Notes under the pieces: model-generated
The model's database searches: none
Seen by the model: the letters and a program-made list of their open reading frames with translations, nothing else
What the model was told of the DNA's origin: nothing
Part shown: positions 1 through 10,200 of the stretch, piece by piece
How the letters are laid out: every line of letters starts with the position of its first letter
Position numbering within the stretch: the stretch's first letter is position 1
Made by a program: the position numbers and the translations under genes
Assembly (NCBI GenBank): GCA_025667525.1
Contig: CM046874.1
Coordinates: 280,052,380 to 280,116,379, forward strand
Reading direction: 5' to 3'
DNA: 64,000 nt
DNA from: Glebionis coronaria
Taxonomy: Eukaryota; Streptophyta; Magnoliopsida; Asterales; Asteraceae

Positions 1-348
1 TTCATGAAGTCTGTGGGCCTCAACCGAACACCGGAGCAAGTTCAAGATGCCTTTGCTAAAGTGAAAAACATTAAAAGGGATGCTCTCAAAAATTGGGTGG
101 GGAGTTGCAATGCTTTGTTTGTTGCCTCTTATCCTTCTGTTCAGAAAGTTTCATCTTCCTTCTCTTTGCCTGTTGGTGACTTAATGCAACTAGAGACCGA
201 AGGTGCACCATCCCAAGCCTCTCTTAGCGAAGTGCCTTCTACTACGACCTCCAGTGTTACTCACAAGGACGCTGACTCATCTGGACCCTCGTCCAAAGTG
301 CAAGAGGAGAAGCAACCTAACTCTGAAGTTGATACTACTACTGAATGA
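1..348 (+). CDS. C-terminal part of an antisense ORF in the 3' region of element A
   Basis: The open frame enters from the left edge and stops at 346-348, giving at least 115 residues. The methionine at 4 is probably internal. The first third is basic and moderately structured (KVKNIKRDALKNWVG). The rest is rich in Ser, Thr, Glu and Pro and looks disordered. It lies downstream of the integrase of A but on the opposite strand. Extra ORFs, often antisense, are known between pol and the 3' LTR of Tat-lineage elements, and that is the best explanation. I do not recognise a domain. It could instead be the end of an unrelated captured gene. Confidence 0.45.
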   Translation, partial: FMKSVGLNRTPEQVQDAFAKVKNIKRDALKNWVGSCNALFVASYPSVQKVSSSFSLPVGDLMQLETEGAPSQASLSEVPSTTTSSVTHKDADSSGPSSKVQEEKQPNSEVDTTTE

Positions 349-729
349 ACACCTATTGCCTCCGGTATGCCGGGATGGGCTTGTAACAAACAATATTTCT
401 TATCTTTGTAATAATTCCTTTACTCTAGCTTCTTGAATATTTTGCCAGAATATTATGCCTTTTGAGTTAATGCCATGATGGATCTTTGTATTACTTCATA
501 CATTCTTTAGTTTGCACTTTTATATTTTGCTAACTTTCCACATATATTGAGGGTGTCTTTTGATTTATGTATATCTCTAACTTTTACATAGTAATAAACA
601 CTTAGCATTTGATGGGTCTGAGTATTAACCATCCTTCGGCATTGATCCAGTGGTATAACATATATACTTGACTAAGTCTTTTTATTATTATTATATTTTT
701 TTGGAGGAGAAATATCTATATAGATGTAT
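349..729. other. AT-rich 3' region of element A, no gene seen
   Basis: Non-coding stretch between the antisense ORF and the tandem repeats. It may hold the 3' UTR of the plus-strand ORF. Several T-rich runs are present but no convincing polyadenylation signal or ORF. Confidence 0.4.
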
Positions 730-1093
730 GGGAGGTCATCGGCACGTGCTTGCTTTGGATTTGCTCTCCGGACTGCCTCCTAGGCACGTCCAAACACTTA
801 GAGTGTTTTCTATTTATTATGGGAGGACATCGGAATATGTCCGCTTTTAATCTGTCCTCCGGACTGCCTCCTAGGTGCGTCTAAACACTTAGAGTGTTTT
901 CTATTTATTATGGGAGGACATCGGTACGTGACCGCTTTTCATTTGTCCTCCGGACTGCCTCTTAGGCGTGTCCAAACACTTAGAGTGTTTTATATTTATT
1001 ATGTGAGGACATCATCACATGTCCGCTTTTAATTTGTCCTCCGGACTGCCTCCTAGGCGCGTCCAAACACTTAGAGTTTTTTACAATTTTGTT
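730..1093. repeat. Tandem repeat, four copies of a 91-bp unit
   Basis: Copies begin at 730, 821, 912 and 1003, exactly 91 bp apart. Each has the order GGGAGGACATCGG, CCGCTTTTAATTTGTCCTC, CGGACTGCCTCCTAGG, CCAAACACTTAGAGTGTTTT. The copies differ at scattered single bases. They sit in the 3' untranslated part of element A, where Tat-lineage elements are known to grow tandem repeats that can seed satellite DNA. The unit contains short inverted repeats (ACACTTAGAGTGT). Confidence 0.9.
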
Positions 1094-1187
1094 TTCCTGC
1101 GGTTAGCTACTCCGAGGGCTACAAGTGTAATAACAATTGTGTTGTTAATCAAAGTAAAATACTTCATTCATTCAATTGTTCAATTCA

Positions 1188-1966
1188 TTACATTATACTC
1201 CTACATGAAACATTTTTGGAGATTGATTGCATGCCATGTTCTTGGTACTTCTCTTTCATCCATGGTCTCGAGCTTGTATGACCCATTTTGTATGCTTCCT
1301 TTACCCTGTAATGACCTTCCCAGTTGGGACCCAACTTTCCAATTTTCTCGACTCTGCTAGCTTCGTTTTGGCGGTACACAAAGTCGTCCACCTTAAAATT
1401 GTAAAGTTTAACTCTCTTGTTGTAGTATTGTTCAACTTTCTTTTTGTACTTTGCTTCTTGAATGGCTGCGGCCTCACACCGCTCTTGCAACAGATCGAGG
1501 TTCAATTGGAGCTCTTCTTCATTGTTATACTCATTGAAGAGAAGCGTTCTTGCAGATGAGACTCCCATCTCTGGTGGAATGACTGCTTCGCTCCCATATG
1601 TTAGGCTGAATGGGGTTTCCCCATTACTTGTCTTTAGCATGATTCTATGTGTCCATAACACATGAGGTAACTCATCGACCCACCCCGTAAAATTTCTCCC
1701 CAAGCGGGCTTTAAGTCCATGCATTAAAGATTTGTTGGCTCTTAGCCCATTAGCCTGCGGGTGAGCGACGACGGTGTTCATTTGCTTAATTCCCCATTTT
1801 TGCACCACTTTCTCAACGTTCCCTCCACTAGCTGCTTTCTGTTGTCTATTACGATAACTCTGGGTAGTCCGAACCTACACACGATGTTTTGCCAAGCAAA
1901 CTTCTTTACTTCCTTTCCGGTCACCCTTGGTAGCGGCTTTGCTTCGATCCACTTTGTAAACTAGTC
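1188..1966 (-). pseudogene. Integrase C-terminal half of element A (broken)
   Basis: Continues the integrase that is cut at 44954 on the other side of element B. From 1966 downward the frame shows the KWIEAKPLP segment and the FGLPRVIV segment of the catalytic core. A frameshift near 1805-1815 then leads into HPQANG, the glutamate-region motif with the usual catalytic Glu not evident (NGLRAN), followed by the GETPFSLTYGSEAVIPPE stretch and a degraded C-terminal domain. An in-frame stop also lies right at the B junction. The product cannot be active. Confidence 0.85.
1962..1966. repeat. Target-site duplication of element B, left copy (TAGTC)
   Basis: TAGTC directly precedes the TGTTAATG start of the B 5' LTR and reappears at 44954-44958 directly after its 3' LTR. 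Five bases is the usual LTR-retrotransposon duplication. Confidence 0.95.
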
Positions 1967-3223
1967 TGTTAATGCAATGATGCCTAAAAAATGTTACTTG
2001 CATTTTTCGGTCTCGCTTTGTTTTGATTACGACAATATGTAAAAACAAACATTTACGAAAACAATGAAAAACGAATTATTGAGTTCAAGTATTTTTCATT
2101 TCAACCATTATTAATTAAGGTATGAACAAACAAGTAATTATGCAAATTAAGTGATCAAGGATTTAATCTTTTCTTAAAACTCACTTTTTATTAAGTGTGA
2201 CAAAGTTTTATTATTAAACTTTCTTTTTAAGAAAATGTTTTATTAAATTAATTATTTGAAAATTTGAAATTTGAAAATGGCATATTCTATCTTGGTTTGG
2301 AATATCCTTTCAGGATATTTTAATCCCCATATTCGATCCAACCTACTAAAAGACAAAAGGTAGCGGACTCTACGCCGGCGGTTCCTTAGCGCCTACGGCG
2401 GTTCCTTATCGATAAGGAACCGCGAGCTGCAATAAAGAACCACGGGGAGATATAGCCGTTGGACATTTGTCTTATAAATAGTGGACCATTCTCAGACTTT
2501 CAATTCACCTCTTTTGCACATAAACTTTCAGATTCTTACATACTTCTTAAATCACTCAAATCCTTGATCATTTGTTTGATTACTACTTGTTTAGAAGTGA
2601 ATCTTTCTCCTCCCATCTTTTCCTCTCAAAGTGCAAAGAGAAGAACACTATCATTGTTGAAGTGTTGTGTCTACCTCAAAGATCCATTGAAGATCCAAAC
2701 TTATTTATTCATTGTTGTGAAGATCCAAGTAGTTGTGTCTATTTGGAAGTTGTGTATGTATTAGGGTTAATACTTAGTCCTCAAAGTATATTGGTGTAGA
2801 TTGGTCCTAACTAAGATTAGGGATCGACTTTTAGCTTAGAGTCAGAAATCGGTTAAGCGACGTTGTGTACGATTTATCCACCTTAAGGAGCTTGTTGATT
2901 AGTGAACTCTTGAGTAAGGAGTACTCGAGGAGTGGAGTAGGAACGAGGAGTGAGCTTTGTTGCCGAACCACTATATGGTTTGATCTTTCCTTCCCTTATC
3001 TCTTTACATTCTTTATTCTTTATACTCGTGATTATTAGTTTAGTTACATTCATTATTCTTTATACTTGTGATTATTAGTTAGTTGCACTATATCTTGTTC
3101 ATATTGTGTATAAGAAGGTTTCACATAAATACTCAAGCTTAAGTTTTTGAAAAAGGATTTTTAAAACCAAACTTTAACAAGCAAATTTAAGGAACTATTC
3201 AACCCCCCCTTCTAGTTTCTACA
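1967..3223 (+). repeat. 5' LTR of element B
   Basis: Matches 21170-21878 plus 44393-44953. Starts TG, ends CA. Promoter elements lie near 2399-2480. A 13-bp stretch near 2980 that the 3' LTR carries is missing here. Confidence 0.95.
2399..2480 (+). promoter_or_regulatory. Promoter region of the B LTR: perfect palindrome plus TATA box
   Basis: Bases 2399-2422 form a perfect 24-bp palindrome with half-site CGGTTCCTTATC. A further GCGGTTCCTTA word lies just upstream (2389-2399). About 50 bp downstream is TATAAATA (2473-2480), a good plant TATA box, so transcription should start near 2505. The 3' LTR keeps the palindrome intact at 21602-21625 although bases around it have changed. Confidence 0.65.
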
Positions 3224-3225
3224 AT

Positions 3226-3237
3226 TGGTATCAGAGC
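3226..3237 (+). other. Primer-binding site of element B (initiator Met tRNA)
   Basis: TGGTATCAGAGC, the usual copia primer site complementary to the 3' end of initiator methionine tRNA, lies two bases after the LTR end. Confidence 0.9.
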
Positions 3238-3279
3238 GTGGTTGCTCAAGACTTTTTAAAATATATTGTATTTTAAAAC

Positions 3280-4548
3280 TTGAATCGATCTATGGATTCC
3301 AACAAGTATCTAGAAGGGCAATCCATGCAAAGACCACCTTTTTTTGAAACCGATAGTTTTATTTATTGGAAAAATAGGTTTGAGACTTATGTGAAATCAA
3401 AAGATTTAGATCTTTGGCATGTTATTACCAATGGTGACTTTTTGCCATTTCAATATAATGAAGTTTCTAAAAGTAAGGAGATAGTTACTTTTGATAAAGC
3501 TAATGATGATACTAAAAGAAAACTTGCTAAAAATAATGAGGCTAAAATGGTGATTTATAATGCTTTACCAAAGAAAGAGTACGAAAGGATTTTTATGTGT
3601 GAAACCGCTAAAGACATTTGGAATACTCTTTTAGTAACTCACCAAGGTAATAGCCAAGTCAAAGAAAGTAAAATCGATCTTCTTGTTCAACAATATGAAC
3701 AATTTGTCATCTTAGAAGATGAAACCATAGATAGTGCCTTTGCTAGATTTAACACTATTATTACTAGTCTAAAAGCACTTGATGAAGGTTTTTCTAGCAA
3801 GAACAATGTTAGGAAGTTTCATAGGGCGTTGCATCTAAAATGGAGAGCTAAAGTCACGGCGATTGAAGAATCAAAGGATCTCGCCAAATTATCACTCGAT
3901 GAACTCATTGGTAACTTGAAGGTTCATGAGATGATAATTTTGAAGGACTCGGAAATGGTGAAAACTAAGAGTGAAAGAAAGTCTCTTGCACTTAAAGCCA
4001 AGAAGGCACAAAGTGATCATGAAAGTTCGTCGGATAGTGATGATGAGGAATATGCCTTGGCGGTTAGAGACTTTAAGAAGTTCTTCAAAAGACGAGGTCA
4101 ATATGTGAGGCAACCAAACAACGACAAGAAACCCTTCTCCAAAAACCGATTTGCCAAAGACGATAAAGGTGATAGGAAATGCTTTAGATGTGGTGATCCA
4201 AATCATTTCATTGGTGATTGTCCTAAGCCTTCACGCGACAAGAACCACACGGCGTTCGTTGGAGGTTCATGGAGTGATAGCGGTGAAGATGTTGATGACA
4301 ACCCCAAAGATGAGAAGTGTCTCATGGCTCATACTTCTAAAGATGTACTTTCCGAAACCGAGTATTATAGCAATAATAGTTCTTGTCAAGATGATAGTAA
4401 ATTAGAAGGTCAATACAATAACTTGCATAAGCTTAGTCTAAAATTTATTGAAAAAAACAAAGTGCTAAAATCAACTAGAACTAAGCTTCAAAACGAGATT
4501 AGTGAGCTAAAAGAAAAGTTAGCTAAGCTTGAGAAAATAAAGAAATAG
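3280..4548 (+). CDS. Element B Gag
   Basis: 422-residue open frame. Residues about 15-50 contain the [13 protein letters not shown] motif typical of copia Gag. The central part is a UBN2-type capsid region, and a CCHC zinc knuckle starts at residue 301 (CX2CX4HX4C). A charged coiled-coil-like tail ([16 protein letters not shown]) ends the frame. Gag packages element RNA into cytoplasmic particles. The frame stops with TAG at 4546-4548, and related polyprotein sequence continues in a different frame, so the stop probably reflects mutation rather than a natural gag end. The ATG at 3280 is the first methionine after the primer-binding site. Confidence 0.85.
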   Translation: MNRSMDSNKYLEGQSMQRPPFFETDSFIYWKNRFETYVKSKDLDLWHVITNGDFLPFQYNEVSKSKEIVTFDKANDDTKRKLAKNNEAKMVIYNALPKKEYERIFMCETAKDIWNTLLVTHQGNSQVKESKIDLLVQQYEQFVILEDETIDSAFARFNTIITSLKALDEGFSSKNNVRKFHRALHLKWRAKVTAIEESKDLAKLSLDELIGNLKVHEMIILKDSEMVKTKSERKSLALKAKKAQSDHESSSDSDDEEYALAVRDFKKFFKRRGQYVRQPNNDKKPFSKNRFAKDDKGDRKCFRCGDPNHFIGDCPKPSRDKNHTAFVGGSWSDSGEDVDDNPKDEKCLMAHTSKDVLSETEYYSNNSSCQDDSKLEGQYNNLHKLSLKFIEKNKVLKSTRTKLQNEISELKEKLAKLEKIKK

Positions 4549-5325
4549 ACCTAGGATGCTTAAAATGTGAAAGCCTTAGGCAAGAAAATTAAAACCTTAA
4601 GAGCACCTCCATTAGACTTGAAAAGTTCATGAGAGGTACTAATGCTCTTGATGATATGTTAAACAAACAAATTCATTCAAAGGAAAAACTTAGGTTAGGA
4701 TATAACACCAATGAAGCATAAACTAGTGAACCAAAACAAGTTAGGTTTTCAAAAAAACAGTCCCCTGCACGCGGTGCTCCAATATATGGGGCGGTTCCTT
4801 ATCTCTATGGAACCGCCGATGGAGCTATGGAACCGCGTCCAGAAGATGGTTTTTATGAAAATCCTGAACTTTCTGAAAATTTAATTTTAGGTGAAGGACC
4901 AAAACATATTCTTATTAACAAGGTTAAAGTACCTATAATCGAAAAGCCTACTCTAGATAAATTCTACAAGCCCTTGAGTAAACCTCTAATGGGAACTAGA
5001 AACTTATCTAGACAAACATCTACTCCTCCAAGAGTACGAAATGAATCTAAACCTAGAAGTAGAACACCTACGCCAAAAAGAGATGATCAAGCTAAACCAC
5101 GACCTAGGAGTAAAACTCCAACACCTAGGAGGAATAATAATAATACTAGATCAAGATCAAAGACACTCAGGAGAAACTATGGACAACAAAATGGCCATAT
5201 GAATTGGAATAATTTTCAACAACAATACTTTTCCCCATGGGGAATGTCTCCTTCATTTATGCATCCCAACCAAATGCAAGGGATGTTTGGAACTAATAAT
5301 TTTGGACCCATGAGATATTGGGGAC
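4549..5325 (+). pseudogene. Element B Gag-to-protease linker, shifted, with repeated hairpin motif
   Basis: After the gag stop the coding potential moves to another frame, with an open stretch from 4827 into the E insertion. It encodes a basic Arg/Ser/Pro/Thr-rich segment with repeats of the type RSRTPTPKR and a Gln/Met-rich tail that ends in MRYWG, typical just before copia protease. A GC-rich hairpin (GCGGTTCC at 4791-4798 pairing with GGAACCGC at 4809-4816) and another GGAACCGC at 4829-4836 echo the promoter palindrome. Element E cuts the segment after 5325. Confidence 0.65.
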
Positions 5326-5753
5326 TAATAAGTGTGAAAACACTTATCCTTTTACCACTTATTTCCAATAATAACAAGACCAAAACGTGTAATTTATGTC
5401 GTAAAAGTCGGAATTATGCGTGGTTTGTGTTTTAATTGTGTTTTAGGACCAAAATATGAAAAAGGAAGAAAACACGGGCTTTCACGGGCTTTTATCGAAG
5501 AAAACGGGAAAAGACGAAGTCAAGAGATCAAGAGTGCAAAAAGGACGGAAGTCCAAGGCCTATTCTGAAGATTTATCGAAGAAAAAAAGTCTAAAGACGG
5601 AAGTTTAATGAAGTCGAAGAACTTAAGTCTAATAGAAGAAGAAATTTAAAAGACAAGTTCAAATCCCGAGACGACATCGAGAAAAGACAAAGAATTAAAG
5701 TCGAGTCGAGAAGAAAAAGAAAGAAGAAAGCACCACACATGCCTCCCACTTCC

Positions 5754-5762
5754 CTATAAATA
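5754..5762 (+). promoter_or_regulatory. TATA box of the E LTR
   Basis: CTATAAATA in a C-rich setting at LTR position 429, kept in the 3' LTR at 15358-15366. Confidence 0.65.
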
Positions 5763-6342
5763 CCCTCCTAATCACATTAGGAGGGTAGTTAGCTAGTTTT
5801 ATTTTTTTTTAAGTTTCTCTTTCTAGTTTTTAGAGAGAGAAAGTTCTAAACTTTCTCTCACTAAGCTTTTCATTTTTCCTTTCTTTCAAGCTTTCATTAA
5901 TCTTTGTATTTGAGTTCATTTTAATCAAAAGTTTAAGCTTTGTGTTCCTTAATCTCATTCTACATTTCTTGGCTTATTTGAATATTTGATCCGAAACCTT
6001 ACTTTGATCCGAATCCTTAATGATCCGAGATTAAATTTGAGGTTGTATGTTTAGAAGGTTCATTTCCTTTGTGCTTATATAATCTCCTACACGTATAAGT
6101 TGTAAGCTCTTAATGCTTATTGGCTTATTACAAGCTCTAGCTTATTGGTTTTGGGATTTCTAAAAGGTTTTTGTTACGATGAGATTTCCTTCATAAAGTG
6201 TTCGATTTTATGTTTTGAAAACTTATCAAATTTAAGCTTTTTGAATTGTTTTAGGATCGGGTAGGATAGCTTATTATACTTGCTTATTGAGTTTTGAACT
6301 TGCCACGAATTTCGGATTAAGAGTGCTTCCATCGCAATATTG

Positions 6343-6750
6343 GGGTTTTTGCACATTCCGACGGTTTCATCATTTTGATCGCAATAATCCTAAAGGATTC
6401 TACTTTGCGATCAGGTTGTCATTTCCCCCTTATTCCGATCTGGATTGCGATCGCCCATTGCGATCGCACATTTTGACGGGATCAAGGTCTTGGTTAAGAC
6501 GAAGTGCTGCCCATTTTTCGATAGCAACATTGCGATAGACATTATTCCGATCTGAATCATTGCGATAAGAGGACATTCCGACGATCAACATTGCGATAGA
6601 CTTGTTGTAGTTACATTCCGATGGGTAGTAAGTTTAACATTCCGATGGACCTTTGTTTTGATTATTCCGATGGGTTATTCTAGTGATATTCTGATGGTTA
6701 TAATTTTGGTGTATTCCGATGGACATGAATTGCTTTATTCCGATGGAACA
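6343..6750 (+). repeat. Array of ATTCCGAT / ATTGCGAT words in the E leader
   Basis: Nine ATTCCGA words and one variant (ATTCTGA) lie between 6353 and 6750, interleaved with ATTGCGAT words and their reverse (ATCGCAAT). They are irregularly spaced and not a simple tandem repeat. The second LTR keeps them. They lie downstream of the TATA box, so they would be present in element RNA. Confidence 0.75.
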
Positions 6751-7007
6751 TGTTTTTAAGTTTTAAAGTTTCACAAAGTTTTAAGTTTTAAGTATTTTCC
6801 TAAATTAACTTTTAGATTAGTTTTGTCAAAGCTTCTACTTTATTCAACGTCACTTAAATTACTTGCTAATAGTTTAAAAATAGATAAATTAACCAAACCA
6901 TTCTCTTGCTACCAAAAGACAATTGAGTCGCACTCTTAACCATTAGTCAATTCGAAAAGACTTGGGACAACAAGATTTTATACTTGGGGTAAAAGCCGAG
7001 TATTAAA

Positions 7008-7022
7008 TGGCGCCGCTGCCGG
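7008..7022 (+). other. Primer-binding site of element E (Asp-tRNA type)
   Basis: TGGCGCCGCTGCCGG lies two bases after the LTR end. The same site on the minus strand follows the 5' LTRs of C and D. Confidence 0.8.
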
Positions 7023-7071
7023 CTCTTTTCGTTACGATTAAAGGTTTTTAGTGAGAGACGCATTTAATTTT

Positions 7072-7092
7072 GGGATCCGTTCTTTGAACGTT
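7072..7092 (+). promoter_or_regulatory. Leader hairpin next to the primer-binding site of E
   Basis: GGGATCC is followed by a GTTC/GAAC stem with a TTT loop and then GTT. The same module with different loops occurs in C and D, suggesting an RNA signal such as packaging or dimerisation. Function is inferred. Confidence 0.45.
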
Positions 7093-7254
7093 ATTTTCCT
7101 TGCTTTAAAAATTTTCAAAAATCCTAAAAAAATATAAAACTCTTCAAAAATACAAAAACATTAAAAAATCATAAAACGCAATTCTTTTCCAAAAGGTCTT
7201 GCACCAAAAAGATTATATAGATATTCTCTGTGTATATTTTTCTTCTGCAGGTGT

Positions 7255-10200
7255 ATGCGTACTAGATCTTCGAACTATTCTGAGCCCGAGACTCTTGAAG
7301 ATCTAGATATGGCTGGTGTTAATAACAACAATAACAACCCACCTCAACCCAATTTGAACAACAACAACAACAATGTCCTCCTACCTGATTTACGAACAAT
7401 GGAGGAATTGTGTCAACCCACCATGAACGGACGCGGAGGCCCGATTGCGCCGATGTACGTCACGGATCAGGAGTTTTTGTTGAAGCATCACATGATCCAA
7501 CAAGTGCAAACTAACCCATTTCGCGGAATTCCGGATGATGATGCCAACAAACACCTCGAAAAATTCATTACCATCACCCAAAGTATGAAATGCCCCGGTG
7601 TTTCTATGGACGACCTTCGCCTCCAACTCTTTCCACACTCGATTTCTCACCATGCCGAAAAATGGTTTGACCGTCTTCCTAAGAATTCTATTCATACATG
7701 GAACGACATGACTCAACGTTTTTTGTCGCGCTACTTCCCCCCATCCATGGTCACAAGCCTTCGTAACCAAATCAGTGGATTCATGCAAGACAATGATGAA
7801 TCGCTTTTCGATGCTTGGGAACGATACAATGATTTGATCGACCGCTGTCCAAATCACAACATGCTCCCCGTCACTCTCATTGACACCTTCTACAATGGTC
7901 TCACTTTTCGTGATCGTGACACGATCAATGCCGCCGCCGGTGGTACTTTTATGAAAAGGAGACCGGAAGAGTGTCGAGAGTTGACTGAAAACATGACTAC
8001 TCACCACAAGAATTAGGATTCATCCGCATCCTCAAGATCTAACTCGAGAGTCAATGTTTCTTCTACTACTTCCAATCCTGAGATGACTAAAATTTCTCGA
8101 CAACTCGCTGAAATGAACAAGAATTTCATGGCCATGGCCACTAACCACTTTCAACAAGCTAAAGCCGTTGCTATTTCTTGTGACACATGTGGTGGTCCTC
8201 ATTCTTACAATGATTGTCCTTCTACCCAAGGTAATTTTTCTGAAAACGTTAACGCGGCTTACGGTACTTATCCCACGGGAGGCTATCAAGCTCGCCCTCA
8301 AGGAGACCGTAGCTTGCTCAGTTATCGTTCAAACAATTATCTTGCTCCACCTGGTTTCCCTCCTGCAAACCAAAACCAACAACAAAGCTATAACCGAAAC
8401 AACCAATCCCAACCTCGTGCTAACAATCAATATCAATCCCAAAGAAACCCATACCCAACTCAAGGAAATTCTCAAGCTTACCAAGCTCCACCTCTCAATC
8501 AACCGATGGCAGTGAATCAAGACGTCGAGACGTTCATGAAGACTAATCGGGAGCTGGTGACGAATCTTCAGAGTCAAGTCATCAACTTGAAGGGCGAAAT
8601 GATGAAACAAGGGAACGATATTCGAGCCGAGCTAAGGAATGATATGGCAAAACAGAGCAATGAGATCCGTGCCGAACTCAGAGATTCTTTCAGCACTCAA
8701 GCGCTTAACATTCGTGATATGATTGGTTCGCTCATCCAAGGTAATCAACCCTCTTCTTCGGGTACTCTTCCGAGTAACACCGTTGCGAATCCAAGAGGGG
8801 AGATGAAATTAATCACCACTCGTAGTGGAAAAAGTTATATGGAACCCGAGCTTCCTACACCTCCACCCGTGATTGTGAACAAGGAAAACGAGCAACTTTC
8901 CCCACCTCCTTTGCCTTCTACCCCCATTTCCCCACCACCCGTGGTTGTGAGTGATCCTATTCCCCTAAAGCCTTCTTCTTCATCCAATATACCTTATCCT
9001 TCAAGGTTGAGGAAAGAGAAGCAAAAGAGCAAGGATGATATTCAAGTTTCGAACTTTCTTAAAATGTTTAAACAATTGAATTTTAACATCTCCTTTGCCG
9101 AGGTTCTCGCTCACATGCCCAAATACGCTAAGATGTTTAAAGATCTTTTAAGTGATAAGGAAAAGCTTCTTGACATTGCTCAGACCCAACTTAATGAGAA
9201 CTGCTCCGCAGTGCTCTTAAGGAAATTGCCCACCAAACTTGGTGATCCGGGTCGCTTCTTGATTCCTTGCAACTTCCCGGGAGTAGAGAATTGCATGGCC
9301 CTAGCCGATCTAGGTGCCAGTATAAACTTAATGCCTTTAAGTGTTTGGAAGCAATTGTCTCTCCCCGAGCTAGTCCCCACCAAAATGACTTTGGAATTAG
9401 CTAACCGTACGGTTGCTTATCCAGTAGGGATAGCCGAAGATGTCTTTGTTGGCGTCGACAAATTCACCTTCCCGGAGGATTTTGTTGTCGTTGACTACGA
9501 GATGGATCCCCGTGTTCCATTAATCGTTGGACATCCATTCCTGAGGACCGATCGCACTCTCATTGATGTAGCCGCGGGTGAAATAATCATGAGAGTTGGT
9601 GACGATAAAATTGTCTTCAACATGGGTAAGATTTCTAAGCAACCTTATTCATATGAGAGTGTTAATGCTATTGATGTTCTCGATGAGGCTTGTGAAGAAC
9701 ATTTTCATGATGCTTGCAAAAGTACTCTTTCTTCTCTACCCAATGTTGAGACCGTTGCCTCAATTGCTCCGGCATTGACTCCTTTTGGAGAAAGTGACTT
9801 GGATGATTTCGAAGCTAGCTTGGGTCCTCTCGATATTAAGTATGATAATTCGTCTACTGATTGGGATGAAGACATTCGTACTATTGAGAGACTTCTCAAT
9901 GAGGACCCGTTTTCTCCCTCTTCTCCTAAAGAGGTGACTAATGATGATCCATCGTTAGTTTCACCATCTATTGAGGATCCTCCTACTCTTGAGCTTAAAG
10001 ACTTACCCCCTCATCTTGAGTACGTTTTCCTTGAAGACAACGAGAAGTTACCGGTCATCATAGCGAAGGACCTGAAAGAAAAAGAAAAGTCCCGACTTAT
10101 CGCCGTGTTGAAGAAGCATAAAAGAGCTATCGCTTGGAAAATCTCCGACATTCGCGGAATTGATCCTCACTTCTGCACACATAAAATTCTCATGGAGGAC

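Larger units (their letters stand above)
5326..7005 (+). repeat. 5' LTR of element E
   Basis: 1680 bp, matching 14929-16606. It opens with a perfect 8-bp hairpin (ATAAGTGT, loop GAAA, ACACTTAT). A TATA box lies at 5754-5762, so more than 1.2 kb of the LTR should be transcribed leader. The downstream half carries an array of ATTCCGAT and ATTGCGAT words. Confidence 0.92.

Noticed and set aside
730..1093. CRISPR-like array
   Set aside because: Repeat units are contiguous 91-bp tandem copies without unique spacers, in a plant genome.
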